Source: an uncultured bacterium (GTDB taxonomy: Bacteria > Nitrospirota > Thermodesulfovibrionia > Thermodesulfovibrionales > CALJEL01). Taken from it: a stretch of 51,630 bases of DNA. A program made the translations under genes and the position numbers. Positions 8,087 to 16,505 of the stretch are shown in pieces. Location: NCBI GenBank assembly GCA_938074335.1, contig CALJEL010000047.1, forward strand, positions 1-51,630. Reading direction: 5' to 3'. Numbering within the stretch: the first letter of the stretch is position 1; each line of letters begins with the position of its first letter. The notes beneath the pieces are model-generated. The model ran no database searches. It had not been told where the DNA came from and was given only the letters and a program-made list of their open reading frames with translations.

Positions 8087-9358
8087 TCACGGTACAGATA
8101 CCTTTTTCCCGAAGGAATATTCAAAAAGATTCATGACAATACCTGTTTTCAATTTTGGATAAAAGTAGGTGGACTTCGGTGGCATTCTGAGCGATGAGAG
8201 GGCAACTATCTCCACTTCCTCTATCTTTGTTGGATTAAGGAAAAAACCTGCCTGATATTCCCCACTGTTAACCATATGGATTACCTTTTCAGGATTCATC
8301 TCATAAAGCACATCCCTGATACCACAAAGTTTATCAAATATAAGGCTGTGAAGTATAGTCACATCAAGGTATCTGAGGGCTGGATGCAGGTCTGAAAGGT
8401 CCTTACCAAGATATTTAAGCATAAAGACCTCACTGCCTGTATATAGACCTATGGTGTGTTCCTTACCATGGATTCTTTTTACTATATCCAGTGGTCTTCT
8501 AAGCCTGAGTCTTGAGATCTCAAAATAATCCTTCAGCCTTTCCCTCCAGCCCTCAGGAAGGGCTTTTATAACCCTGTGCGTAGGAAGAATGGTGAGCCCC
8601 CCATCAGCCATATTGGCAAGAAACATCATTACATAATCATAGGGTTCGCTACCATCAACATGGGGATATTTTTGGGACATCTCCCTTTTATATTCAAGGG
8701 CTGTCTCATATCTGTGATGACCATCAGCTATGAATATCGCCTTATCAGAAAGTTCATTCTGTATGATCTCAATATCCCTCTCAGAGTCTATTATCCATAG
8801 ACTGTGCCTTATTCCATCATCATCTATAAACTGAAAGTATGGTTGCTGCTTCTTCAGGTCACAGAGTATCCGGCCTGTCTTCTTCTCTGGACTCTTATAA
8901 AGTGCAAAAATGGGGCTGATATTACCACCACAGGTTTTTATTAGATTGAGCCTGTCGGTTTTTGGTTTTGAATGAGTTGCTTCGTGCGGATGGACATTAC
9001 CCCTCCCGAATTCTTCTATCTTCACAAGAGCCATAATACCCCGCAGGGTCTTATCCTTTCCGCCTATCTGATAGTCAAGCTGATAGGCATAAAAGGCAGG
9101 CCTATCAGTGCTAATAAGAATCCCTGAGGATAACCACTCATTAAGGAGATACCTTGCCCTTGTATATTTATTGAAAGAGTCATTATCACCTGGTAAGTCT
9201 TTCCCGAAATCTACATGAAGGATATTATGAGAATCCCTATCATAAAGCCTCTGCCTTTCTCCTTCAGAAACTACATCATAGGGTGGTGCAACAACATCAG
9301 CTATATTCACATGATGTGGTTCAAAAAGCACAGCATGAAATGGTCTAACATCAGCCAT
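8087..9358 (-). CDS. DUF1015 family protein
   Basis: A 423-residue protein matching the DUF1015 family, found in many anaerobes and of unknown function. Typical stretches are RPFHAVLF at the N-terminus, VVAPPYDVVSEGER, and FIADGHHRYETALEYKREM in the middle. No membrane segment or signal peptide is seen. It is the first gene of the minus-strand group DUF1015-gap-pgk, 29 bases ahead of gap, so it is likely co-transcribed with central carbon enzymes; linkage of DUF1015 genes to metabolic genes is the only functional hint. Confidence 0.85.
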   Translation of the reverse strand: MADVRPFHAVLFEPHHVNIADVVAPPYDVVSEGERQRLYDRDSHNILHVDFGKDLPGDNDSFNKYTRARYLLNEWLSSGILISTDRPAFYAYQLDYQIGGKDKTLRGIMALVKIEEFGRGNVHPHEATHSKPKTDRLNLIKTCGGNISPIFALYKSPEKKTGRILCDLKKQQPYFQFIDDDGIRHSLWIIDSERDIEIIQNELSDKAIFIADGHHRYETALEYKREMSQKYPHVDGSEPYDYVMMFLANMADGGLTILPTHRVIKALPEGWRERLKDYFEISRLRLRRPLDIVKRIHGKEHTIGLYTGSEVFMLKYLGKDLSDLHPALRYLDVTILHSLIFDKLCGIRDVLYEMNPEKVIHMVNSGEYQAGFFLNPTKIEEVEIVALSSLRMPPKSTYFYPKLKTGIVMNLFEYSFGKKVSVP

Positions 9359-9843
9359 TTATCCCTCGCCAAGTAAATTTATTGAATTTCCCATGAGCAA
9401 TAATAATCTTAATGCAATAAATTTTTTATGTTGTATTCTCTCCTTTAGTCCTATAGCAACCTATAGATGATGGGCTCGCAACCCCTTTAACTGAAGAAGC
9501 TGAAGAATCTTCCAGGGTCAAATCTATAATACCACATATCAAGATATGCTTCAACCCACTCTATTTTGCCATCGGCTCGACAAGCTCACGATTGGAGAAT
9601 TGGCTGTCTGCCTCAAAGTAGTGCTACGGTGCAACAGCACGCCTGACAGTGAAGTGAGTTAGGGATTAGTGAATTATTAACTGTTCAAACTGTTTAAACT
9701 GTTACATACTTACTCACTACTTTAGCGCTGGTAGCTCGCTGCTCCAAATCTACTTGCCAGAAAGTCAGCAGTTAGTTATTTCTGTAATTATAATCTTTTA
9801 TAAAACAATAAAAATTTTTATTCCAGAATTTGCCTCTTAAATC
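9359..9843. repeat. Intergenic region with composite palindromic repeat
   Basis: No gene is visible here. From about 9573 it holds TTTTGCCAT, an interposed TCGGCTCGACAAGCTCACGA, GGCTGTCTGCCTCAAAGTAG and octamer-like AGTGCTAC/GGTGCAAC. Then comes the left boundary GCACGCCTGACAGTGAAGTG, a short AGTGAATT stretch, and the right boundary ACTCACTACTTTAGC (about 9710-9726). The same boundary words flank the arrays at 31091-31318 and 38915-39030. This copy has a much shorter core containing three near-repeats of ACTGTT(C/T)AAA. Confidence 0.75.
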
Positions 9844-9872
9844 TTGACTTTAATACCTGAGATGGGTATTAT
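9844..9872 (+). promoter_or_regulatory. Promoter for atpB-atpE
   Basis: TTGACT (9844-9849) and TATTAT (9867-9872) are separated by 17 bases. The expected start near 9879 leaves a short leader with AAGGAGG (9895-9901) before the GTG start. Confidence 0.7.
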
Positions 9873-9906
9873 ACCTTAATTTGAAATCCTTACCAAGGAG
9901 GTTTCT

Positions 9907-10578
9907 GTGGAAGCACCATTGTTTATTGAGATTCACGGTGTACCTGCCTATGTAACCTACTCATGGCTTGCCATGGTAATATTGATAGTGGTAGCCCTTA
10001 TTATAAGGAGCTCCTTAAAGCTCGTTCCAGGTGGAATACAGAATTTTATTGAGATACTTGTTGAGGAACTAAAAAAACTCGCTGAGGAAAATATTGGTCA
10101 TCACTGGGCACCAAAGTTTTTTCCTTTAATAGGGACACTGGGTCTCTATATACTGGTCTGCAATTTTATGGGTCTTATACCCGGGTTTGAATCACCGACA
10201 AGTAATATAAATACAACAGCCTCCATGGCGTTACCAGTGTTTCTTGCAACCCACTATTATGGCATCAAGGTACACGGATTTAAATACATAAACCATTTTC
10301 TTGGGCCCATGAAGAGTATCTGGGCCCTTCCTCTGATGTTGATGATGTTTGTAATAGAGGTAATCGGGCATCTTGCAAGGCCCGTTACACTTTCTGTCAG
10401 GTTATTTGGAAACATGATAGCAAAACACATGATACTCATAATCCTTGCTTTACTTACACCATGGATTGTACCTGTAGCGATTCTGGGGCTTGGCGTGCTT
10501 GTCAGTGTAATACAGGCCTTTGTCTTCGTTCTCTTAACAACCCTCTATCTTGCAGGTGCTGTGGAAGAGGCTCATTAA
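9907..10578 (+). CDS. atpB: F0F1 ATP synthase subunit a
   Basis: Forms the stator half of the F0 ion channel. 223 residues from a GTG start with a perfect AAGGAGG six bases upstream. At least five hydrophobic segments are visible (YSWLAMVILIVVALIIR, FPLIGTLGLYILVCNFMGLI, MLMMFVIEVIGHLA, MILIILALLTPWIVPVAI, VLVSVIQAFVFVLLTTLYL). The essential stator arginine lies in the motif TLSVRLFGNMIAKH. atpE follows after 145 bases; no other ATP synthase genes are adjacent, so the F1 and b-subunit genes must lie elsewhere. Confidence 0.97.
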   Translation: MEAPLFIEIHGVPAYVTYSWLAMVILIVVALIIRSSLKLVPGGIQNFIEILVEELKKLAEENIGHHWAPKFFPLIGTLGLYILVCNFMGLIPGFESPTSNINTTASMALPVFLATHYYGIKVHGFKYINHFLGPMKSIWALPLMLMMFVIEVIGHLARPVTLSVRLFGNMIAKHMILIILALLTPWIVPVAILGLGVLVSVIQAFVFVLLTTLYLAGAVEEAH

Positions 10579-10632
10579 TAAATAGATCACAGAAGAATTT
10601 TTGATATTCACTGAAAATATGACATGGATAAT

Positions 10633-10666
10633 TCTCAGATTATCTGAGGATGCAGAAAATCTGAGA
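10633..10666 (+). other. Inverted repeat between atpB and atpE
   Basis: TCTCAGATT (10633-10641) pairs exactly with AATCTGAGA (10658-10666) around a 16-base loop that contains a second partial copy of the arm. With no T run directly after it, the structure looks more like an mRNA stem that sets the stoichiometry or stability of the atpE message than a full terminator. This role is inference. Confidence 0.4.
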
Positions 10667-10723
10667 GGCTTTCTTTAAAAGCTTTAGTGTCAATAAAATC
10701 CTTGAAGGAAAGGAGGTTGAACA

Positions 10724-11068
10724 ATGAAAAAGACCGCAGCAGTAACAATCCTTGCTCTTGTGTTTCTCTATCTCATGGTTCCACTGGCCTTTGCAGAAGA
10801 AGGAGCAGCTCCCAATGAGGCAAAGCTTAAATATTATGCAATGGCAGCCCTCGGATGTGCCATTGGAATAGGCCTCGCTGCCCTTGGTACTGGTATAGGC
10901 ATGGGAATAGGTCTCAGCAGGGCCTGTGAGGGCGTGGCAAGAAATCCAGGGGTATCAGGTAAGATAATGACCACACTTATTATCGGCCTTGCCATGATTG
11001 AATCTCTCGCAATCTATGCCCTTGTTGTAGTACTGATAATCCTCTTTGCAAATCCTTTCAAGATATGA
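10724..11068 (+). CDS. atpE: F0F1 ATP synthase subunit c
   Basis: The c-ring proteolipid. 114 residues, longer than the usual 70-90 because of an N-terminal signal-peptide-like segment ([24 protein letters not shown], residues 1-24) and a short Glu-rich linker. Two membrane helices flank the polar loop ARNPG. The ion-binding glutamate is in [15 protein letters not shown]. Residues required with Glu in Na+-binding rings are absent (the helix-1 Gln position is Met, and GQAxAEST reads GLAMIESL), so proton coupling is expected. The ribosome-binding site AAAGGAGG precedes ATG closely, and a strong terminator hairpin follows. Confidence 0.96.
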   Translation: MKKTAAVTILALVFLYLMVPLAFAEEGAAPNEAKLKYYAMAALGCAIGIGLAALGTGIGMGIGLSRACEGVARNPGVSGKIMTTLIIGLAMIESLAIYALVVVLIILFANPFKI

Positions 11069-11077
11069 TGATTCTTA

Positions 11078-11110
11078 GGGAACGGCTAAGAAGCCGTTCC
11101 CTATATTTTA
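11078..11110 (+). terminator. Terminator after atpE
   Basis: GGGAACGGCT (11078-11087) and AGCCGTTCCC (11092-11101) form a perfect 10-bp stem with loop AAGA, followed by TATATTTTA. It separates atpBE from the next operon, whose -10 box begins three bases after the tail. Confidence 0.75.
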
Positions 11111-11119
11111 TGGTATAAT
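11111..11119 (+). promoter_or_regulatory. Extended -10 promoter five bases before a start codon
   Basis: TGG-TATAAT (11111-11119) is followed by exactly five bases and the ATG at 11125. Transcription would start at or next to the A of ATG, giving a leaderless message; there is no Shine-Dalgarno. Confidence 0.6.
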
Positions 11120-11124
11120 AATTT

Positions 11125-11448
11125 ATGTCAGAAGACCAGATATATAAAGAATCTATTGAAATAATTCGTAAAAACATTGAGAATGGTCAGTCCTTTGATC
11201 TTGCCTGTGAGTCAATCAATGTGGCAGATGAGGACCTGAAAAGGATGATCATTGATCATACCCTTAAGATTGAGATTGCTGAAATGCATTACGGGAAAAA
11301 TATACCATTTATTGAAATATCCAGAAAACTTCAGGTATCTATGGAAAGACTTCTTAAGGCAAATGACGAGATGCTTGAAGATGTGATGAATAATATGCAC
11401 CATATCTACAGGGATTTTCCTATAGACCCTGAATCAACAACCCATTAG
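11125..11448 (+). CDS. Hypothetical protein, alpha-helical, 107 residues
   Basis: I do not recognise this protein. It is soluble, acidic and predicted mostly helical from its composition, with no Cys, no signal peptide and no membrane segment; the stretch FIEISRKLQVSMERLLKANDEML could be a helix-turn-helix-like pair. It begins without a ribosome-binding site just after an extended -10 box. It heads a tight plus-strand operon (3 bases to the glutaredoxin gene, then overlapping genes), so it may serve the same thiol-redox function. That role is inferred from position only. Confidence 0.65.
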   Translation: MSEDQIYKESIEIIRKNIENGQSFDLACESINVADEDLKRMIIDHTLKIEIAEMHYGKNIPFIEISRKLQVSMERLLKANDEMLEDVMNNMHHIYRDFPIDPESTTH

Positions 11449-11450
11449 CA

Positions 11451-11705
11451 ATGAAAAAGGTAACCCTCTTTGCTTTAAGTACCTGTCCTGTTTGTAAAAA
11501 AGTTAAGACATTTCTTGATGAGCATAAGATTAATTATGAACTGGTAGAGGTCGATTTGCTTGACAGCGGTGAGCAATGGGTAATGACAAAGGAACTTCAG
11601 AAATATAATCCCCAGGCCAGTTATCCAACACTTGTGATTTCAGAGGTTATAACTGGCTATGACCCTGAAAAACTCAAGAAAAAATTTGCCGATCATGACT
11701 CCTGA
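11451..11705 (+). CDS. Glutaredoxin-like thiol-disulfide protein
   Basis: An 84-residue thioredoxin-fold protein. The redox motif CPVC follows LFALST at the N-terminus, as in glutaredoxin/NrdH-type proteins, and the cis-Pro segment ASYPTLVI and the following VITGYDPEKL fit the fold. It likely passes electrons between a reductase and target disulfides in the cytoplasm. It ends 11 bases inside the next gene, which encodes a ferredoxin:thioredoxin reductase catalytic subunit. This suggests that the pair forms an electron path ferredoxin-FTR-glutaredoxin; the partnership is inferred. Confidence 0.85.
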   Translation: MKKVTLFALSTCPVCKKVKTFLDEHKINYELVEVDLLDSGEQWVMTKELQKYNPQASYPTLVISEVITGYDPEKLKKKFADHDS

Positions 11706-12018
11706 AGAGCTTTATGAGATATTAAAAAGATATGCAGAGAAGCAGGGAATTGAGCTCAATAATGATAAAGATTTTACCCTTGATATAATAAAAGGTCTAC
11801 TGAAGAATGAAGAGCGATATGGTTACAGGTCCTGTCCCTGCAGGTTGGCTACAGGGATCAAGGAAAAAGATGAAGATATAATATGTCCCTGCAAATACAG
11901 GGATGATGATATTAAGGAATACGGAAGCTGTTACTGCTATCTTTATGTATCAAAGCAATGGAATGAGGGTAAAATCCCTCATACAGTAGTCCCTGAGAGA
12001 AGACCATGGAGAGGGTGA
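11695..12018 (+). CDS. Ferredoxin:thioredoxin reductase catalytic (beta) subunit
   Basis: A 4Fe-4S disulfide reductase that moves electrons from ferredoxin to a thioredoxin-like partner. 107 residues from ATG 11695 (MTPEELYEIL), overlapping the glutaredoxin gene. The conserved cysteines are in SCPCRLATG, IICPCKYRD and SCYCYLYVS. The spacing is CPC-X14-CPC-X12-CYC. The plant/cyanobacterial motif is CPC-X16-CPC-X8-CHC, so here the catalytic His position is Tyr. No gene for the variable (alpha) subunit is adjacent, as is usual in anaerobes. Confidence 0.9.
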   Translation: MTPEELYEILKRYAEKQGIELNNDKDFTLDIIKGLLKNEERYGYRSCPCRLATGIKEKDEDIICPCKYRDDDIKEYGSCYCYLYVSKQWNEGKIPHTVVPERRPWRG

Positions 12019-12023
12019 GTTTT

Positions 12024-12413
12024 ATGGTCAATGAAGATATTAATATCTTCAGCATGCAAAAACTAAAAGACATCAAGAGAAGACCTGATATCCTTTCTAA
12101 TATTAAACTTAATGCATCCCTCCCGCTTATTATGAAATCCCGCTTCCAGATGTCAAAAGAGGAGTTTGAAGAATTACAGAAGATGATTGGTTATATCTTC
12201 TATATCGAAACAGCCTGTGAGAAGCCCTCCCTCATGCTTATGAAGGTAAATAAAAGCGATATAGCAGACACAGTAGGTATTATAGAAGAGATACCCGAGG
12301 AGATGTTACAAAGGGCAATAGAAAATCCAGTCCATCCACCAGTGCATGGTATGTATGGAATAACAGAAGAAATAAAGAATTGGCTTAGGAAGGAACTGAA
12401 CTTAAGTGATTGA
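12024..12413 (+). CDS. Hypothetical protein, 129 residues
   Basis: Not recognised. The start is placed at ATG 12024, behind GAGAGGGTGAG inside the end of the FTR gene; an ATG at 12006 overlapping the FTR gene is the alternative. The sequence shows an N-terminal basic helix (MQKLKDIKRRPDIL), a middle helix (SKEEFEELQKMIGYIF) and a His/Pro turn (NPVHPPVHGMYG). It has one Cys, no signal peptide and no membrane segment. It overlaps the following PilZ gene by eight bases, so it is translated as part of this operon. Confidence 0.65.
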   Translation: MVNEDINIFSMQKLKDIKRRPDILSNIKLNASLPLIMKSRFQMSKEEFEELQKMIGYIFYIETACEKPSLMLMKVNKSDIADTVGIIEEIPEEMLQRAIENPVHPPVHGMYGITEEIKNWLRKELNLSD

Positions 12414-13044
12414 GAGATGCACCCGTATCTGTGGCAGTCTTGATGACTGCTTTATCAATAACAAAAAGCAGATTGAATGCATCTCGGACATCCTGATAAA
12501 TAAAGCCTTCGGGACATCAACAATACTTGAGCAATTGATAAAAGGGTGTCAGGATGAAGGGCTGAGCCTGATGTTACGGGAGGCGCTAAGGGGACCTTAT
12601 GAGATTATAAACTGGATAAAATATCTTCAGATCGCCCGTGACCTTAAATTTTCTCCTGAACCGCTCAGATACTCTCCAGATGAAAGACGCAGAGAGATGA
12701 GATATCCTCTGCCAGAGGCTATTCAAAAATACATTGACCTTACAATAGATGTTGAAGGACGGATGCTTGGAGGCACAATCACAAACCTGAGTCAGCAGGG
12801 CCTTCAGTTTATGACCACAGAACCTCTCAGGCCAGGGATGATATACGATCTGAAACTCTCTTCAACACGCTCAACAGGGAAAGACCTCTTTCTGAAGATA
12901 AAAACTGTCTATTGTAATAGGAATGAGGATAAATTCATATCAGGTGCATTCATTGTAGAAATGCCAGATGAACTGTCATTTAATTTTTTTAAAAATGTAC
13001 TTGACCTCCTTCTAAGAGCCCCTAAAGACTTCAGCGGCTCTTAA
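12406..13044 (+). CDS. PilZ domain protein (probable c-di-GMP receptor)
   Basis: 212 residues from GTG 12406. An N-terminal helical part of about 85 residues of unknown role is followed by a PilZ domain: the basic motif RRREMRYPL (R-x3-R) near residue 90 and NLSQQG (the N/DxSxxG motif) near 127, the two elements that bind cyclic di-GMP. The core continues through FISGAFIVEM and a final helix. Such proteins control motility, pili or polysaccharide export. Its place at the end of a glutaredoxin/FTR operon is unexpected; overlap with the upstream gene shows that it belongs to the same transcript. Confidence 0.85.
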   Translation: MIERCTRICGSLDDCFINNKKQIECISDILINKAFGTSTILEQLIKGCQDEGLSLMLREALRGPYEIINWIKYLQIARDLKFSPEPLRYSPDERRREMRYPLPEAIQKYIDLTIDVEGRMLGGTITNLSQQGLQFMTTEPLRPGMIYDLKLSSTRSTGKDLFLKIKTVYCNRNEDKFISGAFIVEMPDELSFNFFKNVLDLLLRAPKDFSGS

Positions 13045-13094
13045 TGTAAGATTTACTTTGTCCTCATCTTGGGCTGACAGCTGAGAGGGAATTC

Positions 13095-13862
13095 TTAAGC
13101 TGTCCTTGGTTTTAAGGTCTCCTCTATCATCAGGATATACTTGGCAAGGTCAAAACCAAATTTCATGAGTTCTATCTCATCATTCTCTATTTTCCCTGCC
13201 CTATCTCCAGGAATCTCAAAATATTCAAGAAATCCACTCTCAAATATAAATCTCCTGAATCTATCCATATCATAGCAAGCCATATAATAAAGTGCCTGTT
13301 TTTTGGATTCAAGGACATGACCAGGTGGATTTTTCCTCAGCTGTATCACCCTCCATTGCATATTCAATTCATCATATATATCAATACCCTGATCAGTTCT
13401 CCATTCCTTAATGGTCCATTCCTGATCTTCCTCAAATCCCTTGCAGTGCCCTTCCCTGAGAAAAAAATAAAAATCCTCAGCAACAATCTTTTCACCTCTA
13501 AGACTCTTTATCACACCCTGACCAACGGGATAATACCTGCAATTTACAGGCCTTGAATCATAAATAGAGCAACCTTCCTCGGTTACAAAAGGGCATCTTC
13601 TTTCTTTATCATCAAGCATCCTTAAAAAAACAAAGGGATGAGAGGTCTTTTCATCAATAGTTGTATAGGTATATCTCTCAAGAAACTCAGTGGATGTGAG
13701 ACCGAGCCTTTCTTTCATCACAATAATGTCATAGGGCGTAAGCATTATATCAATATTACTGCAACATCTTGTAAAACATGAGATACCCTTATGGCATCTG
13801 AATTTAAATCTTGTTTCAAGGGTATATCTTACAGGATCAACTGCGGACATATTCAATTTCAC
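13095..13862 (-). CDS. YkgJ family cysteine-cluster protein
   Basis: A 255-residue protein of the YkgJ/UPF0153 family, thought to bind zinc or an iron-sulfur cluster. Cysteines lie in CHKGISCFTRCC (residues 23-34), then CPFVTEEGCSIYDSRPVNCRYYP, the usual family pattern. The GTG start is preceded by GGAGG with a spacing of seven. It stands alone: convergent with the PilZ gene (50 bases between the ends) and separated from the sulfate locus by the hppA terminator. Function is not known for the family. Confidence 0.88.
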   Translation of the reverse strand: MKLNMSAVDPVRYTLETRFKFRCHKGISCFTRCCSNIDIMLTPYDIIVMKERLGLTSTEFLERYTYTTIDEKTSHPFVFLRMLDDKERRCPFVTEEGCSIYDSRPVNCRYYPVGQGVIKSLRGEKIVAEDFYFFLREGHCKGFEEDQEWTIKEWRTDQGIDIYDELNMQWRVIQLRKNPPGHVLESKKQALYYMACYDMDRFRRFIFESGFLEYFEIPGDRAGKIENDEIELMKFGFDLAKYILMIEETLKPRTA

Positions 13863-13930
13863 TTTAAACCTCCATTTATTTAAAATACAACTAACAGCGG
13901 ACCTTAAAAATTTTTACTTAATGGTTAACA

Positions 13931-13961
13931 AAATAAAAAGGGCTGGCTAATTAGCCAGCCC
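13931..13961 (-). terminator. Terminator of the sulfate-reduction locus (after hppA)
   Basis: GGGCTGGCTAA (13940-13950) and TTAGCCAGCCC (13951-13961) form a perfect 22-bp palindrome. On the minus strand it is followed by TTTTTATTTTG, a good intrinsic terminator for hppA. Confidence 0.85.
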
Positions 13962-13982
13962 TTTAACATATCACAGACTATA

Positions 13983-16034
13983 CTATTTAATCAATGGAAC
14001 TATCAAAAGTGCCACTATGTTCACAACCTTGATCATCGGGTTTATTGCTGGCCCTGCTGTATCCTTATAGGGGTCACCAACGGTATCACCTGTGACAGCA
14101 GCCTTATGGGCCTCTGACTTCTTTCCGCCATAGGCACCATCTTCAATATATTTCTTTGCATTATCCCAGGCACCACCGCCACTGGTCATTGCAATTGCCT
14201 GGAAGAGTCCAGTTACTATGCTACCTATAAGGACTCCACCAAGTGCCTCCTTGCCGATTATAAAACCAACAAGTATCGGAACCAGAACAGGAAGAAGTGC
14301 TGGTATCATCATCTCCTTTATTGCTGATTTTGTGACTATATCAACACACTTTCCATATTCAGGCTTTGCTGTTCCTTCCATTATGCCCTTTATCTCTCTG
14401 AACTGTCTTCTCACCTCTTCAACAACACCACCTGCAGCCTTACCGACAGATTCCATAAGGAGTGATCCAAAGTAATAAGGAAGCAGTCCTCCAATGAAAA
14501 GTCCCACCAACACCTTTGGATTTGATAGCTCAAAGACCAGGCTTTCTCCAAAGGCCCTTGAGTACTCAGCGAAGAGAACAAGCGCTGCAAGACCTGCAGA
14601 ACCTATGGCATAACCCTTTGTAACGGCCTTTGTGGTGTTACCAACTGCATCAAGTGGGTCTGTAACAGCCCTCACCTCTTTTGGAAGCTCTGCCATCTCA
14701 GCAATACCACCAGCATTATCAGTAATGGGTCCATAGGAGTCAATGGAGACCACTATACCTGTCATTGAAAGCATGCTTACAGCTGAAAGGGCAATGGCAA
14801 AAAGACCTGAGCCCGGATTACCGGTGAACCCACCTCCAAGCGCATAGGCCCAGAGTATGGCGCCAGAGATTGCAAGAACCGGTAAGCCTGTTGATTTCAT
14901 GCTTACAGCAAGACCTGCAATTATATTTGTTGCATGACCTGTCTGGCTTGCTGCAGCAATATGTTTAACCGGTCCAAAACTTTTAGATGTAAAGTATTCT
15001 GTTATCATAACAATAAGCCATGTCAGAACAAGACCTATTAGAGCTGAGGTGAATATCTTCAGAGGTGTAAAGACTCCTGCATCAACACCGGGCTGACCAA
15101 GAAACCACTGAGCTGCAAAATAAAAACCAATTGCAGCAAGGATTCCAGCAGCTGCAAGGCCCTTATACAGGGCTCCCATTATATACTGGCTCTTTCCAAG
15201 CTTTACAAAGAATGTACCAAGTATTGATGCAACTATTGATATGGCACCAATAAGAAGAGGAAATACAACCCATCCGCTCTCAGCACCAAAGATTGTCTTT
15301 GCAAGGAGCATTCCTGCAACAACTGTAACTGTATAGGTCTCATAAAGGTCAGCTGCCATACCAGCGCAATCACCCACATTGTCACCTACATTGTCAGCAA
15401 TAACAGCAGGATTTCTCGGGTCATCCTCAGGTATCCCTGCCTCCACCTTTCCCACAAGATCTGCGCCAACATCAGCTGCCTTTGTATAAATTCCACCCGC
15501 AATACGGGCAAAGACACTCATCAGGGAGCAACCGAACCCGAGACCAACAAGGGCATGGAATGCCTTTTCCACATCAGGCTCAACAGACTTCACGACAAGA
15601 AAGTATCCTGCAATACCAATAATTCCAAGACCAACGACCATCATACCGGTAACAGAACCGCCTCTGAAGGCAAGCCTGAGGGCATTGTTAAGTCCACCCT
15701 TTGCTGCCTCTGCTGTCCTCACATTAGCCCTGACCGTGACCATCATGCCGATATAGCCAGCAAGTGCAGAGCCTGTGGCACCAATCAGGAATCCTACTGC
15801 TGTCCATGTGCCAAGACCAGCAATAAGGATAAGAAGAAAAATCACTGCACCTGCAATAGCAACTGTTGTGTATTCGCGCTTGAGGAAGGCCTGTGCACCC
15901 TCTTTAACTGCATCGGATATAGCCCTCATCCTGTCTGTCCCGCTCGGTTGCCTCAGGACCCACTGAGCAGTAAGAAGGGCATAGGCAACTCCAAGAACAC
16001 CGCTCAGAAGAGCAATGATAATAATTGTACTCAT
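13983..16034 (-). CDS. hppA: Membrane-bound proton-pumping pyrophosphatase
   Basis: Hydrolyses PPi and pumps ions across the cytoplasmic membrane. 683 residues with about 16 hydrophobic segments; ATG follows AAAGGAGG. The catalytic loops are intact ([22 protein letters not shown] cannot be shown in full; key parts are [11 protein letters not shown] and [11 protein letters not shown]). The segment [20 protein letters not shown] carries Lys at the position that distinguishes K+-independent H+-pumps (GNTTKA) from K+-dependent ones (GNTTAA). Position directly after qmoC and the CBS gene indicates that it serves to pull the Sat reaction by removing PPi and to recover part of its energy. Confidence 0.96.
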   Translation of the reverse strand: MSTIIIIALLSGVLGVAYALLTAQWVLRQPSGTDRMRAISDAVKEGAQAFLKREYTTVAIAGAVIFLLILIAGLGTWTAVGFLIGATGSALAGYIGMMVTVRANVRTAEAAKGGLNNALRLAFRGGSVTGMMVVGLGIIGIAGYFLVVKSVEPDVEKAFHALVGLGFGCSLMSVFARIAGGIYTKAADVGADLVGKVEAGIPEDDPRNPAVIADNVGDNVGDCAGMAADLYETYTVTVVAGMLLAKTIFGAESGWVVFPLLIGAISIVASILGTFFVKLGKSQYIMGALYKGLAAAGILAAIGFYFAAQWFLGQPGVDAGVFTPLKIFTSALIGLVLTWLIVMITEYFTSKSFGPVKHIAAASQTGHATNIIAGLAVSMKSTGLPVLAISGAILWAYALGGGFTGNPGSGLFAIALSAVSMLSMTGIVVSIDSYGPITDNAGGIAEMAELPKEVRAVTDPLDAVGNTTKAVTKGYAIGSAGLAALVLFAEYSRAFGESLVFELSNPKVLVGLFIGGLLPYYFGSLLMESVGKAAGGVVEEVRRQFREIKGIMEGTAKPEYGKCVDIVTKSAIKEMMIPALLPVLVPILVGFIIGKEALGGVLIGSIVTGLFQAIAMTSGGGAWDNAKKYIEDGAYGGKKSEAHKAAVTGDTVGDPYKDTAGPAINPMIKVVNIVALLIVPLIK

Positions 16035-16070
16035 CTGAAATACCTCCTTTTAGAATTTAGTTTATTTAAA

Positions 16071-16505
16071 CTATACTCCCTCAGAAATATATTCCTTTAA
16101 ATAGTGGACCTCTGCCTCAAGCTTTCCCACGAGATTATTAACCACATCCCTGATAGAGATTATTCCTATAACCCTTCCATCCTCTACAACTGGCAGATGT
16201 CTTATCTTAAGTTTATTCATTATTGACATGGCAGTATTAAGATCATCTTCTGGTTTGACAACAACAAGGTCAACAGTCATGATGTCCTTAACCTTTAATA
16301 TATCAGGATTCATACCAGACCTTACCAGTGCCTTAAGGGCATCCCTTTCTGTAAAGAGGCCTACAGGTTTCCCGGCATCATCCACAATAATCAATGCTCC
16401 AATATTCCTGTCAACCATCTTTTCAATAGCCTTGCTGATGGTTGTATCTGGATGAACGCCTATGAGTTCAGCACCTTTATTTTTTAATAATTCTCTTATT
16501 GTCAA
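16071..16505 (-). CDS. Two-CBS-domain protein
   Basis: 144 residues made of two CBS motifs: about 10-60 (TTISKAIEKMVDRNIGALIIV) and 75-130 (MSIMNKLKIRHLPVVEDGRV), then a short helix. CBS pairs bind adenosyl ligands such as AMP, ATP or SAM. The TTG start overlaps the qmoC stop as TTGA, so translation is coupled to qmoC, and hppA follows 36 bases later. A role as AMP/ATP sensor for the Qmo or pyrophosphatase complex is an attractive inference because AprBA releases AMP; no catalytic domain is attached. Confidence 0.85.
   Translation of the reverse strand: MTIRELLKNKGAELIGVHPDTTISKAIEKMVDRNIGALIIVDDAGKPVGLFTERDALKALVRSGMNPDILKVKDIMTVDLVVVKPEDDLNTAMSIMNKLKIRHLPVVEDGRVIGIISIRDVVNNLVGKLEAEVHYLKEYISEGV

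Noticed and set aside
10724-11068. Sodium-driven ATP synthase
   Set aside because: Subunit c has Glu-Ser but lacks the Gln and Thr ligands that define Na+ rings, so proton coupling is more likely.
15555-16100. 181-residue open frame antisense to hppA
   Set aside because: It mirrors the N-terminal coding region of hppA; the Cys/His-rich translation is an artefact of the membrane-protein codons read backwards.
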